The notes under the pieces: generated by a model
Seen by the model: only the letters and a program-made list of their open reading frames with translations
What the model was told of the DNA's origin: nothing
The model's database searches: none
Source: Nematostella vectensis
Lineage: Eukaryota > Cnidaria > Anthozoa > Actiniaria > Edwardsiidae
Direction: 5' to 3'
NCBI RefSeq assembly: GCF_932526225.1
Contig: NC_064044.1
Coordinates: 8,978,801-9,042,800 of the forward strand
Length of the DNA stretch: 64,000 nt
Translations under genes and position numbers: made by a program
Part shown: one piece after another, positions 44,990 to 59,000 of the stretch
How positions within the stretch are numbered: the stretch's first letter is position 1
How the letters are laid out: the number at the start of each line of letters is the position of its first letter

Positions 44990-47175
44990 ATAATGTGCAG
45001 ATGTGTATATACTGTATGTGTATAGATGTGTATATACTGTATGTGTATAGATGTGTATATACTGTATGTGTATAGATGTGTATATACTGTATGTGTATAG
45101 ATGTGTATATACTGTATGTGTATAGATGTGTATATACTGTATGTGTATAGATGTGTATATACTGTATGTGTATAGATGTGTATATACTGTATGTGTATAG
45201 ATGTGTATATACTGTATGTGTATAGATGTGTATATACTGTATGTGTATAGATGTGTATATACTGTATGTGTATAGATGTGTATATCTGTATGTGTATAGA
45301 TGTGTATATACTGTATGTGTATAGATGTGTATATACTGTATGTGTATAGATGTGTATATACTGTATGTGTATAGATGTGTATATCTGTATGTGTATAGAT
45401 GTGTATATACTGTATGTGTATAGATGTGTAAATCTGTATGTGTATAGATGTGTATATCTGTATGTGTATGGATGTGTATATACTGTATGTGTATAGATGT
45501 GTATATACTGTATGTGTATAGATGTGTATATACTGTATGTGTATGGATGTGTATATACTGTATGTGTATGGATGTGTATATACTGTATGTGTATGGATGT
45601 GTATATACTGTATGTGTATGGATGTGTATATACTGTATGTGTATAGATGTGTATATACTGTATGTGTATAGATGTGTATATATGTATGTGTATAGATGTG
45701 TATATACTGTATGTGTATAGATGTGTATATACTGTATGTGTATAGATGTGTATATACTGTATGTGTATAGATGTGTATATCTGTATGTGTATAGATGTGT
45801 ATATACTGTATGTGTATAGATGTGTATATCTGTATGTGTATAGATGTGTATATCTGTATGTGTATGGATGTGTATATACTGTATGTGTATAGATGTGTAT
45901 ATACTGTATGTGTATAGATGTGTATATACTGTATGTGTATGGATGTGTATATACTGTATGTGTATGGATGTGTATATACTGTATGTGTATGGATGTGTAT
46001 ATACTGTAAGTGTATAGATGTGTATATACTGTATGTGTATAGATGTGTATATACTGTATGTGTATAGATGTGTATATACTGTATGTGTATAGATGTGTAT
46101 ATACTGTATGTGTATAGATGTGTATATACTGTATGTGTATAGATGTGTATATACTGTATGTGTATAGATGTGTATATACTGTATGTGTATAGATGTGTAT
46201 ATACTGTATGCGTATAGATGTGTATATACTGTATGTGTATAGATGTGTATATACTGTATGTGTATAGATGTGTATATCTGTATGTGTATAGATGTGTATA
46301 TCTGTATGTGTATAGATGTGTATATACTGTATGTGTATAGATGTGTATATACTGTATGTGTATAGATGTGTATATACTGTATGTGTATAGATGTGTATAT
46401 ACTGTATGTGTATAGATGTGTATATACTGTATGTGTATGGATGTGTATATACTGTATGTGTATGGATGTGTATATACTGTATGTGTATGGATGTGTATAT
46501 ACTGTAAGTGTATAGATGTGTATATACTGTATGTGTATAGATGTGTATATACTGTATGTGTATAGATGTGTATATACTGTATGTGTATAGATGTGTATAT
46601 ACTGTATGTGTATAGATGTGTATATACTGTATGTGTATAGATGTGTATATACTGTATGTGTATAGATGTGTATATACTGTATGTGTATAGATGTGTATAT
46701 ACTGTATGCGTATAGATGTGTATATACTGTATGTGTATAGATGTGTATATCTGTATGTGTATAGATGTGTATATACTGTATGTGTATAGATGTGTAAATC
46801 TGTATGTGTATAGATGTGTATATCTGTATGTGTATAGATGTGTATATACTGTATGTGTATAGATGTGTATATACTGTATGTGTATAGATGTGTATATACT
46901 GTATGTGTATAGATGTGTATATACTGTATGTGTATAGATGTGTATATACTGTATGTGTATAGATGTGTATATACTGTATGTGTATAGATGTGTATATCTG
47001 TATGTGTATAGATGTGTATATCTGTATGTGTATAGATGTGTATATACTGTATGTGTATAGATGTGTATATACTGTATGCGTATAGATGTGTATATACTGT
47101 ATGCGTATAGATGTGTATATACTGTATGCGTATAGATGTGTATATACTGTATGTGTATAGATGTGTATATCTGTA
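44990..47175. repeat. 25-bp minisatellite, about 88 copies, in the DNAJB gene
   Basis: The unit is 'tatagatgtgtatatactgt' plus 'atgtg', with 24-bp variants lacking one 'ac' step. Rare variants recur about 498 bp apart ('gtaag' at 46006 and 46504, 'gcg' at 46210 and 46708), showing a ~20-unit block duplication. No frame on the minus strand meets a stop inside the unit, so two overlapping open frames of more than 740 codons span the array. They code only Tyr/His/Thr/Ile repeats and are not genes. The array lies just 3' of the last DNAJB exon found. Confidence 0.95.
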
Positions 47176-47298
47176 TACATGTACTTATCATTGTCAAACA
47201 CCAACACACTTTAATAGGATTATGTGTATATGTGTAATATGTGAATAAATATTTTTTATGTGTATATTATGTGTATGTATGTAAAGACATGTACTTAC

Positions 47299-50200
47299 GG
47301 TATTGTCGTTCTCTGTAGCATTGTGTCTGCAATCTGTTCACATAATCTCGCTCTATTTTTTTCTCTAATTTCTTAAGACTTTGCGGATCTGCATAACTTT
47401 CTTGAAAACCCTCCTACATCAGAATACAAGTGATCAAAGATTACAATTGTGGGTAGTAAGGAAAGTAGGCCTTCCCTTGCAGTTGTTTATAAGACAACTT
47501 CCTTTAGACTTGATACAGTAGTTATGGTACTCAAGGTCACAAATTGTACACGAGGGATACAGAGACTCCCCAGACAGGATTTTTAGGATGGATTAAAGCA
47601 TTTTGGAACAAAAATTCTGTTTTCCACCCCCCTCCCTCCCCCCAAAACGTGCAACTCACCAAGACAAAATGAGAAACAAGGCTTAATGTGGCTAGTACAG
47701 AATACATACCTGGACCCAGTAGGTAATTTGATAGTTATAAGTATTTCTTTGTATATGATATGCCCTGAAATAAAAACAAAACAAAATATGGGGTGGGGTA
47801 TTGGAGATGACTCAATACGAAATACATATAGTACTAAATACTATGAAAATCTAATTTAAATAATCAATCAGAAAGTGGGAAACGTACACATACATTCACT
47901 CTTGTTATGTGTCTTTTTTACTCAAATGGACGTTTCAAAGAGGGGTCATTGCTTTAAGTTTTTTTTAAAGCTGGGAACACTTGGCTTGAAATATGGAACA
48001 GATAGTTGAGAAAGCTGAAAGGGTTGATCGTTCCTATCCTGATAGCCGGGATTTGGGCATCAGGTGGAGCAAAGTATATTTTCCTACAGTAGTTTGCAGA
48101 AGAACAAGTTTTGAAATCAGTAGTATCAAACCCCTGACTCCTCCTGACTATGGGCCTGATTCTTTTTCCGCCGCAACTGTAACCTCCCTTAAAGGAGCTC
48201 CGTTAACAGCCATTTTGCCATCCTACAGTAGCTATTTAAATACCATTTGCGAGAAAGCATCATGAATGTACTGAGTAAGGACATTAACACAAGAAGAATT
48301 GGAAGAAACTGTAGAATTGCAGAAAGCACCTAGTCTTATAATATTTTCCATTGAATTTGTTAAATGAAGCAAAACTTTATTTACCAATGGTCATTACACG
48401 ATTTCTTTTCATAATTTGTCTTTTAATTTTTCTTATATTGGTTAAAAATAATAACAAAGGTTGGCTGGCGAGGGCTCTTTAAGGGGATTCTGTCTGAAAC
48501 CCTGTTGTACTTACGACGTTCTATGTAGGGAATATGGTGGATCTTGTAACATGAATGTACTGAGTAAGGACATTAACACAAGAAGAAGAATTGGAAGAAA
48601 CTGTAGAATTGAGTAGAATTGTTGCTGAAAGAAAACATAAGAGATTAGAAATTTCAATATAAAATTGCGTAAAAAGAAAGCATGAAGTATTTTTGCAGTT
48701 TAAATAATGAATAAAATTGTGTGGCATTACTGTTTGGCACTATTTTCAAAATGGTTGAAAATAAATAAAACAAATTTAGGAAGCTATTGAGAGTGCAGAT
48801 ACATGTTTGAGTCAAAGGCATAAAAGGTGCCAGCATTTGCCATACAGCACCAATGTCAAACATATGCACACTGTTTACAAAATTTTATGTGCAAAATTCG
48901 CGAACAGCTATGTAGGCTGTTTGCCAACAGATCCAAACTACCTACAAACTACTGGATTAATGGCTAACTAATACTGTATTCATTTTGGTTCGCTTAATTT
49001 GTTACAAGCCTTTCTCAACAACTCTGCTTAGGGAAATTAGTGCTGATTACTTGTAATAAATACTGGAAGGGAGGATTACTTGGCTGACCACAGAGCACAG
49101 CCTCGATGAATTGTTTTTTGGCCAGTCTCTTTCACTATCAACTGCTTTGGTTAAGATTACAATACAAGGATGATTTTTGTGAATAGCTTACATTGGCTTC
49201 TTGTCCCTCATCATGCTGGTGGAAATGGTTATGGCGAGTACCACGGTGTCTTCTATTTACAAAAACTCGACCTAAAGAAGAGGACTCTAAGCCTAATTGC
49301 ATAATGACACCTAGACTGGTTAATTATTGCCACATGCAGGATTGTTTTGAGTTGAAGGCGATCCAGTTAAGGTTGGTTCTCACTTGGACCTAAGCGCAAT
49401 TGCAACGCACATAATTTTCTGATTCTCACTAAGAGAACGCAACTGCTTGATTTTCTTGCGCTTGCACTTGAGTTTGACCGATTTTCACTTGTGTTGCGCT
49501 TACGCTTGCGTCCTAGTGAGAACTAACCTTTAGAGGTGTTGTTTTACAGTATATTTACATGTAAAAAAATCAGATGCAGTTTCAAATTAAATACTACTGT
49601 ACAATACTTGTAAAACAAATGATACAAAATATTCAAAGTCACAAATTTGCTATCCACTAATAATATACAGTAAGGGCCTCAAAGAGCCTGGTAACTGGAT
49701 TGTATGGCATCTAAACTGTAGAATCATTAGGTGTTCGGAGGCTGGATGTAATTTCTCTAGGTTCTGACAGCCAAAGTAACACCCTGTTTCACATGCACAC
49801 CCAGTGAATCCCTCAAGTAGGAGCAAGTGAGATCAAGGCCATTTATTTATAGCAACTTACCTCCACCAGGCCCACCAAAGAACATGTTGAAAATTTCTTC
49901 AGGAGTAATATCAGCTGAAGATAGAACACATCCATCCATCAATAAAAAACAGAGATAGATTCTTAGCAGTATTTTCCTGCTTTGCTCAGCAATTAACCTA
50001 TAGTCCTTTTACAGGTAAAAGTTACACAAATTTTTACACAAAGAATAAAAAAATGAATAGAGAAACTTTGATATGTGGACACTTTAGTACCAGAAAGCTG
50101 AACCACAGCCACATGATAAAGATTCTACCGTTTTACCTACAGTATATGTATGTACTGTACCAATGTGAAAGATATGACTCTGACTTTAGGGGTGCTAAAT

Positions 50201-53200
50201 ATCTTAATTTTGAGGTTGATGAGGGTCTTGAACTTTATAATCTGTTCAGCTAAACAACCCAATAAATTCCATAGCAATTGCCATTACCAACTGTTACAAT
50301 TGAACAAACTATTTCATTACAATTTCACAAAACTTGTGTAAACATTTGCCATCAAGTTGCCAGATTATTTGGCAAGTTACAGTAACAATTGAAGTTGTCA
50401 AATTTCCTTGCTAGTTTTCAACAGAGTTCACAAACGATGCAGCCAATGTTTTGTGAAATCAGCTGTAGTCTTTACCTTCAATAAGTATGTTCTCGGGTCC
50501 ACATGTCTTGATTATTGTACATACCTTCAAATCCCCTAGAGTAGTCATAGTGATTGTGGTACAGCTGAGGTTGTGGGTTTTCGTCTCCGTATTTGTCATA
50601 TCGTTGTCTCTTCTGCGCATCTGTTAGTACAGCAAAAGCATTTCCTATGGCTGAAAAGAAACACCAACAATAAAAATATACAGACTTTTACTGTGAGAAT
50701 CTGTTAGGAAAATAGGAAATAATTTATTAAAATAATAATCTATTACACTATTACAGACCACCTACATGAGTTTAATCTAATATAGTTCTTATGATGCTGT
50801 AGTTTTTCTACTGAGTTAAATACCATTCATCAGGATACAGTAGTAGCAAACAGACTTGAGTAAAGGCTGACATTCTATTTTGGGTAACAGGAAAAATTTT
50901 TCTCTCTACAGACAAAAAAGGGGCAAACAAAACACAGATTTATGCTACCCTTGTGAAATAAAGTGATTGTATAGTAATCAGATAAAAAAATCTGCATTAA
51001 TAGCTTAGCGTAGTATGTACCGTACCTTTGAAAGCCTCAGTAGCACCAGGCGCTCTGTTTTTGTCGGGGTGGAACTGTAGTGCCAGTTTTTTGTATTTCT
51101 TTTTGATGTCTTCTTCTGGGGCATCTCTGCTTATTCCAAGGATCTCATAGTAATCTTTACAATTCTGAATTCTGTAAAAAAAAAAAAAAAATGATGAAAC
51201 ATTGTAAACAGCAAGTCTATAATGGGAGAACTGTCTCATAAGCACTTCAGTCCTAGGTAAGGGGATGATAAAGAACCTATGGATGTGCTACCTTTAAGAG
51301 TAGGGAACTGTAGCTGGTATTGTGTTCTACAGTATGTAGCTTTCTCTCCCCAGAAGGTGAAGAGGATGTTTTTTCTTTATTTTTCTCTAATGGTCTATAC
51401 CTTATGGATATTGGGAAGGGCCTTCAAAGATTGGTAACACAAGCTTGTTTCTCAAGAGGAACAGGTTTCAGAGGTCTTACCCTGGATCTTATGTATACAT
51501 TGCCAACTAAGAATCAATTGCATTAACAGATATGTATAAGAATGTTAATCCTGAGGAGCTGTCTCCTAAAACAATAGTGAACTGGTATATACTGTACATG
51601 TCTCTGAACACTGGGACTATTCTAGGTATACATGTCTCTGAACACGAGGTACAGTACGGACTGAATGTATTTTAACATTTACCAACGTGGATTTGGCGTG
51701 GATTCTGTACTGTATTTTCTAGGATAAGGTCTGGGTTTGAATTTAATGCTGTAAGTGGGTTGAACATGTTTCTCCTGTGCTTTCAGTCTTTTTGGATGAG
51801 ACACCAAACCTAGGTCCAGTCTCCTAACCACGTCACTCACAATGTTAAGAGGATGTTATAGAACCATTTGGAACTCTAGTCCATTGGTACTATCTTCAGT
51901 GACAAGGATGGCCATAGAGCTGAGCCCTAGCCTCCAACTTACTTGTTGACAGCACTTATGACATAGTTTGCCTAGCCCATTAGTACTATCTTTGGTGATA
52001 AGGAAGACCACAGAACTGAGCCCCAGCTATCTACTTTCTGGCAGCAATTTGTTGGGCTAGTTCATTGGTACTATTAACAGTGTTAAAGCCACATTGTCAC
52101 CAGTTTACTTCCAGAGCTCAGACGGAAACCTCAACCATTAAAAGACAAAAAGAATCTATTAGAATCCAAGACATTTAACAGGCCATCTGCTCTAAATTAT
52201 CAATCACATCCTCAAAGAAACTTCCAATAGACACACTGCTTTCAATATTTTAAAATATTTCTTGCCTTTTCTGTTTAAAATCATCAGGGATTGTTTCATA
52301 ATCGACCGGAAGTAAACTGGTGACAATACGGCTTTAAGGAAGACCATACTGAGCTTCAGCCACTGTATCTACTTACTTTTTAACAGCACTTAGTTGCTCT
52401 GGAGTGTAGTCCTTCTCCTTAGGTTCTTTGGGTGCCTCTTCTTTATCCTTGCCTGTGCTGTGTGTCCGTGACCTGTGCCTTACTCCATCAGGCAGGTCTC
52501 CATTCCTTGCACCCCCAGATGCACCATTTTTTGATAAGGAATCTAGTAAATCTTGAGGTGAAAGATAATAAAGTTTAAGAATGGCGTAAAAGACCAATGG
52601 CTTATTGTTAATTCAAACTCTAACTTTAACATATTTTGAGTTCCCTAGATACTTTTTTAGGCATATTTGTGTTGCTCTCAGATGAGAGGGTGGGTTTATC
52701 AATAAAGTTACTATAGTATGAGCTGAGGGTAAGGGTACACACATCTATGTAAGCAGGCACCAAAATATAAATTCAGTCCAGTCAGCTGGTAATGTCATTT
52801 CCATAGGGTATGGAGATTTTATATTGCCAGAATGTCATTGGCATACAATGAATTCATAGATAGTAAGATGCAAGCAATTGGACCAAAGCTTGTCTTTTTG
52901 TAGTGATACCAAAACACAACCTCAGCACAATTCACAGTAAAGATTTACAGTATCCACCAAATGGGAAATATCAATATTATGTAATAATCTATCAAAAAAG
53001 AAGAGTTGTACTTTGTAGTAATGAGTAATTTAAATTTGGTGAGATAAAAGTTATAATTACTTCTATAAAAGTTATAACTACTACTGTATCTTCAGTATAA
53101 AAAAGGACAGAATATCATATCCATAACATAACCATAAATTACTTATAAGATTTGAGGCATTCTAAGACATTGGTCTTCACTCATATCATTTCGTCCTAAT

Positions 53201-53719
53201 TTCAAATGTCATAAAGAAAATAGATTACTTGATTTATATATAGATTATTCGATCGATCGTTAATTACAACTATCAGAATTAGAATACTATTTTTCTAAAG
53301 CAATGACCGTAGATGTTACAACAAACGGTGTGTTGTAGAAATTGCACCGTAAAATTATAGTCGTGATCTGTCGTGAATCCAAAGTTTAATATTCACACTC
53401 TCTAACAAAACCAATCTAGTAGGATCAGTCAAGATGTCAATGTAAATACTTGTTATAGTAAGACAGTTTCCGAGACAGAATCTTAGACTTAGATCGACAC
53501 CAGGTTTAAACATGACGAACTCTTACGTCCAGAAGTCAGACTTCGATGGCGGAGAAAACCGCACGTAATGGGAAATTCGCACAAACCTTGAACGTGCTTG
53601 GTAGGGAAAAGTCTCTCTGACTTCTTAAGAAACTTTATCGCCTTATCCGTCTGTCCTTCTCGGAGGTATTTCTCTGCTAAGTGCCGGCACTTCAGCGCTT
53701 CATCTTTATTGCCCTCCAT
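47299..53719 (-). CDS. DNAJB12/14: DNAJB12/DNAJB14-like ER-membrane J-protein (last exon not found)
   Basis: A J-domain co-chaperone that in other animals sits in the ER membrane with its J domain in the cytosol and works with HSC70 in ER-associated degradation. Exons in transcript order: 53719-53587, 52551-52377, 51171-51026, 50650-50525, 49914-49861, 49271-49192, 48624-48515, 47764-47710 and 47413-47299, in phase for 331 codons. The N-terminal [19 protein letters not shown] matches the family start, which decides the ATG over one further upstream. The J domain follows ([16 protein letters not shown] in [19 protein letters not shown], to [10 protein letters not shown]). Then come [15 protein letters not shown], a membrane segment ([20 protein letters not shown]) and the DUF1977-like tail [20 protein letters not shown]. 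The family has about 30-50 more residues, expected left of the 25-bp array; I did not find them. Confidence 0.93.
48261..48325 (-). pseudogene. Duplicated fragment of the DNAJB transmembrane exon
   Basis: About 65 bp nearly identical to the 5' half of the membrane-segment exon (48550-48618), including its CAATTCTACAG start region, but lying in the following intron. It has a 3-bp deletion and no matching donor, so it is an exon relic and not an alternative exon. Confidence 0.75.
51880..52376 (-). repeat. Diverged tandem copies of the DNAJB exon 2 donor region
   Basis: Units of ~120 bp share 'cattggtactatctt...gaccac(a)gaactgagcc' and, in each, a version of the stretch that forms the end of exon 2 and its donor (functional: 'cttactttttaacagcactt'; copies: 'cttacttgttgacagcactt' near 51940, 'ctactttctggcagcaattt' near 52034). 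The third unit is split by the TTAA element at 52083-52337. Confidence 0.6.
52083..52337. mobile_element. TTAA-flanked MITE, copy 2
   Basis: A 255-bp copy of the element at 9165-9418, roughly 85-90% alike by eye, again bordered by TTAA at both ends with the same inverted termini. It interrupts the local tandem duplication in DNAJB intron 2, so it inserted after that duplication. Confidence 0.85.
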
Positions 53720-56049
53720 TTTATTTTTACCTCCGCTTGACTCATCACTGCGCATGTGCGATATAGGAACACCACAGGTGGACCGTGACGTGTTCTCTTG
53801 CCTATGGTTTTCCCGTGTTTTTTTCACTCTCATCATTCAATTTATTAACTGAAGTTATTTATCTCGCTTTTTTCTCTTATTATCATTAATCTGGTCTATA
53901 TTAATCACGTACTTTTTTCTAACCCCAGTTTGTGCGTGTCGCTTTTCGGCAACGCCGCCATCAGCTCGTAACCAGAGTAAATGTCACCCGACCAGTATGC
54001 TATTTGTGAAAGCTTCGCCAGAAGACATGTAGGGGAGGGGCCTAGGGGAGCTCGTTCCTCACCCTACCCGTAGTAAGAAATAATCGGCGTAGAGCCGTGA
54101 GTCTGTAGTGGTATCCCTGTGTTTTGTTGTCCCTGGGGCCGGGTTTATGGATTCTTGTCATTTTTAAGGTTGCCATACCGCAGGTGCTTTGTCAACATTA
54201 TGACTTGTAATCAGAAGAGAAAAAAAGTGACTGTGACCATCTTTGGTCAATGGAGAAAGTATCTGAGAAGAAACGAAGAGTCCTCGGTACCAGTCCCTTA
54301 AAACGACAACGTTTTCTTCATATGCTTTTATATAAACTGTTTGGTGTCATTATCAATAAACTGTGTTTGTATTGGTTCTGACTCTACTAGTAATTTACTC
54401 ATAATCCACGGGTAGCGAGTGCTCATAGCAGCTTTGTGTATTGGATTAGTGGTGGCTGAAAAACAATCATGTTGAGTGTTTTGAGCATAAAAGGGATGGT
54501 AATAGCATGTGAGCCACTTTGAGGGCAAGCACACTTACTTATAACGTAGAAACGCAAGACGGACGATATTTAAAACACCAAATTACAGAAACGGCGGTAA
54601 GAGAAAGACATAAACGTTACTTTAAAGAAAATGTCTTCAAAACGGAGATTTAAGACTTTTTTCGAGTGCGCCGGATTACTTTTTTATCAGGCTTATACCT
54701 CTGAAAAAGATTAAAAAAATGCATCGTCTTTCGTAAAAGACGTAATTTCGTAAAATGATTGCTTACAACGAACACTTTCACTCGGAAAAGTCCGTTTTAA
54801 TTGTTCTATTGCGTATAAGATTTCGCTTGCGTAAGTTGCGAAAAGACCTGTACGCTCGAAGGAGAAGTTCATTAGGGTACGGCCCGCATTTTTTACTGCC
54901 TTGCGTCCTTTATAAGGAAAATAGGCTTTTGTCATAACTTTTTAGTGCCAAAGTAATCAATAACTCCTAAAATGAAACTCACAGATTACGCGCATTTCTT
55001 TTCAGCTCACACAACACAAAAATCCCATTTCTTTAAATGACTATTTGAATTTAGTATTGGATATAATCACTGTCTCTGAAAAACTTGCTTTTCTAATTGT
55101 TTTTACTTTGCATATAGATAGAATATAGGTACAATTAACCATCGCCAGGAGACCCGGAAACATGTTATGAGATCCTATCGAGGAAGATTAACGAATGGAA
55201 TAATATTATATCAAATGAATGGTGTGAATTCAGAAAAGGTCTCTGCAGCGAACGAAGCTGTTCTTATCAAGATTGCTGAGTCAACGAGACCACTTCATTT
55301 GTTATTGTGATCTTTGTTGGTTTAATAGAGACAACTACAGGTTATATTTACTTTACTCATAATTTCAAACAATTAGCTCCCATAGGTTTCGAGCTCAACA
55401 TTAGCCAAAAAATTTTGTGTTGGATAAGAAAGATTTGAAAAAGAAAATTGAAAGCAAATAAATATACTCGAGACTAAGTAAGTAATGAATGAAACCAGAA
55501 TATCAAATATTCAGTTTTTTTTTCAAAGAGATATTAGAAGCGTAAGCTTTTCAACGATTGCAACGAAGGTTTCATAACCAATAGTTAACTAAGATATAGG
55601 ATTAAAAACAAATTATCGAATTAGGAACAGAGAAATTACAATGTACGGCGCCCCTTACTTTTGTCAGATGACCCAATAATGCGCGTTAGAAATTTCAATA
55701 GCTTTTAACAGTTGGAACATAATTGTGTTAGTATTCCAAGGCAAACAACAACTGAATACGCTAATGCCAACAACAGCTTCGAAATATGTCAAAGTCATAA
55801 CTCAGTTCTTTCATTGGCTTACTGTACAAACAAGCAACAGCGCAATTGCAAACACCGTTCTTTCTTTTGCTTACTACACACAAAAAGCACCAAGTCTTAT
55901 ATTACCTTCTTTGAAAAGGGCGAATTTCCGACGGCTTAGCACAAAAGCGATTGTAGGCATATATATCATAGCATCTTATGTTCTTGGAAATTAGATTCAT
56001 GGCAAAATTGCTAGACCTTTTTTTCCCTTCCTCCAGCAGGTGCAATAAC
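53720..56049. other. Intergenic interval between DNAJB and the PAN gene
   Basis: Contains the DNAJB promoter side and then AT-rich DNA. Short open stretches are present, none with a recognisable family. No RNA gene or clear mobile element is seen. Confidence 0.4.
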
Positions 56050-59000
56050 ATGGCAGTGGTTCTGTTCGCTCTCTTTCGACTTCTTGAATTCCTGATGCTG
56101 GTTATCTTCACCAAGGGGACTTGCAGTAACTCTGGTATGTCGAGAAAAATGTCATTTTAGAACACTTATAAATTTAAGTTTATTTCATTTTCTCTTTAGT
56201 TCCATGTAAAGTTATTTTCTTAATCGTACGCTCCCGTTCATAAGTTGTGTCGAAATCAAAGAAACAAAGTACTTTCTACTCTCGGTATAAATACAACCTA
56301 TTCACGCCATTGTTTTTTTTTTTTTACTATTTTTTAAAGATGCATGTTTTATACAGTTTTTATCCTTGTTTAAGCTAACTCAATACTTTTATTAATGCAC
56401 GAACCGTCTGATATATGTATGCAAAATAGCATAATGTATATGCTCTCATGTTAAAGGCAATGGCAAAAATAAAAATACTGATTCGATTAACACACGAATT
56501 TTTTTTATTTTTATTAACATACAAATTTTCCCTCCAATTTTTAGACCAATGCATATTTGGCAATTCTTGACATAAAATCAATAGTGGTACTTTTGGTTTA
56601 GACAAATACATATAATTAAGGTTGCCCTATGCAGCAGAAACTTGAAATAGACACAGATTTACATAGCTTGCTGAACAGCTGTCCCAAACGCGAACAAAAA
56701 TAGGTGTTAAATTCATTTTTATGGGACAAACAATTGCTTGGTATTTGCAAGACGATCGTAACGCTATCCAGCGACTCAAAATGTACAAAATTATAGTTAA
56801 AGAAACACTCGTCAGCTGCCGTTTTTGTCTTCCTAACGAAATACTAAGTGTGAGAGCCATTTCTTTTGGTGTTTGGGGAAGTGGGGAGGTTCATCGGGGA
56901 AATTCTTAAATGTTTCTACCTCAAGCTGTTTTCCATTGAATACAGTAAAAACCCGCGTTTGAGAACCTTGATTTTTTCAAGTCTAGCCAAACAGGTTCCT
57001 ATATTTGGGGTACTTACCAAGAATTAAGGCAAAAGGTTCTTATTAGGTTCTTATTTTTTTCCTAGTTTTGTTAATCAATAGTAGAATTCATCATTACAGA
57101 AGTGCGTCTAAATACATAGCCACTTTGCTAAAGAAATACCTACTGTATGTAAATGTCAGTAAATCTTTTATGAAAGGGCATAGTTTTTTTTATATTATTT
57201 GATATTATTTGTTAATACGAACAAGATATTCAATCTTTTCTTGACGAGTTAAAAATCTTTTCTCGACGAGTTAAAAAGAAAGATTAAAAGTAGTTTGTAA
57301 AGTTATATAACGATAATAATAATAATAGACAAGGGGTTTAGTAATAAATTAAGAACATGCAGGGCTTTCAAAACCGAATATCAAATCGAATCGTATATTA
57401 CTAAAATCCTCGAAAAATCCTTGCGGCCAGAATTGTTTCAGTTGTGAAGGAAAGAAAATAAAAATAATCATGACTCACAATATAAATATACATAAGGCTT
57501 TCATGATTTTTTAAATGATTATCATAAACAGAACCGTAGCAGGTCATGTAAGATTAGGGGGCACTATACAGAAACATTAAGAAAATATTTGGGGGTGGGG
57601 GGGTGGGGGGGGGCACAGCCACACCCCTTCTGGTCATTTCCTTAGAATTTTTTTATAATAGTGGGGGGGGGGGGGGGGACATGCCCCCAGTGCCCCACCC
57701 CCTGCTACGGCCCTGATAAATGATGAATCACGGGAAGAGGGGAGGTACCCCTTTAAACAACTACAAACAGGATCGTCGTGTCGCTGGTTTCCCTTCCTTA
57801 TTGAACGTCTAGATCCACTTCCGGTCCTCACTTCTTTACTGTGCTATCTAGGGAGCCAGCAGGCGCTACACGTGAACATCACGTGCGAGAAGTACCTAGA
57901 CGTGTATGTAGACGGCGAGACAATGGTCACTGGCGTCCAGGGCGTGCACAGCATTTTGATTGACAGTTCTTCCCACGTGATGGCTGTCAAATGTAAAGGT
58001 AAGCAGCGCAATGGTCGTGACGTCATTTCCGGGTAATTCCGCTAGACGCTATATTGAACATTTCCATGAATACCTTGCGAACTTGGTTGAGCTAGGCTGG
58101 CCCCTGATCTTGAATCGTGACGTGTAAGGTATCAGAGCATACTGACCTACTATGGATTTAAAGAATGTCGATCGGACACTCGTTTTTGATTGTTTGCATC
58201 TAAAATAAAACGGTCTATTCGCCAAGAAAATAACCATCTAACAGTGAAGTCTGAGTGTCTCTGTTACTCACTTCAATTAGGCGATGGAAATGGATGCTTT
58301 GTGTGATTCGGTATTGAGTGGTAATTTAAAATTTAAAAGGTAGAACGCTCTTTGTCATCTAACGAAGCAAAAGCAATATCGGTAATAAACATGATGATAA
58401 ATATGATTTGAGGCGAGGAAACGCCGACTTCCAGTCAAAACCTTCCACGTAGTCGATCTCAGGCCCGTACCCAGGGGGAGGGGGTTCAAGGGGTGCGAAC
58501 GCACCCCCCTTCCCCCTACACCACGACCGAAGGTCCACTTTCGGTTATAAATAGACGTGCTATTTGTAGACAAAACGATAAAGCATAAGCTTGGTATGTA
58601 GCAAAATCCGACAATAAACTTCCTGTAGAGATACTGCAAAGGCATAAAAAAATCCCTTTTTGTCCATCTTGGAAATGGAGCCTAGTCCCTAACGTTTTAC
58701 AATATCACAGGTCTCCCGCGCGCTCGCCCCAGGCTCTTTTTGACCATTTAGAAAAACGATAGCCATTGATTTATATGTTTTGCACTCCAGGGGCTGAGGG
58801 AGGATGGAGAGGTATGATTGTAGGTGATGGCGTCCTGACTGACGAATCCTGGCGATGCACGAAGCACAAGGAGGCCGGGTGGCATATGACCACGTTCGAT
58901 GATAGAGATTGGCCGAGCGCCGTGTCTTATGCTATTAACATCGACTCTGTTTTCCCTTGGGGTGTTAAAGAGGGTGTCTCTAGTGAGGCTCAGTTTATTT

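Noticed and set aside
44904-47209. Open frames of 767 and 744 codons on the minus strand
   Set aside because: They exist only because the 25-bp unit has no stop in that orientation; the content is a 25-residue Tyr/His/Thr/Ile cycle in more than one frame at once.
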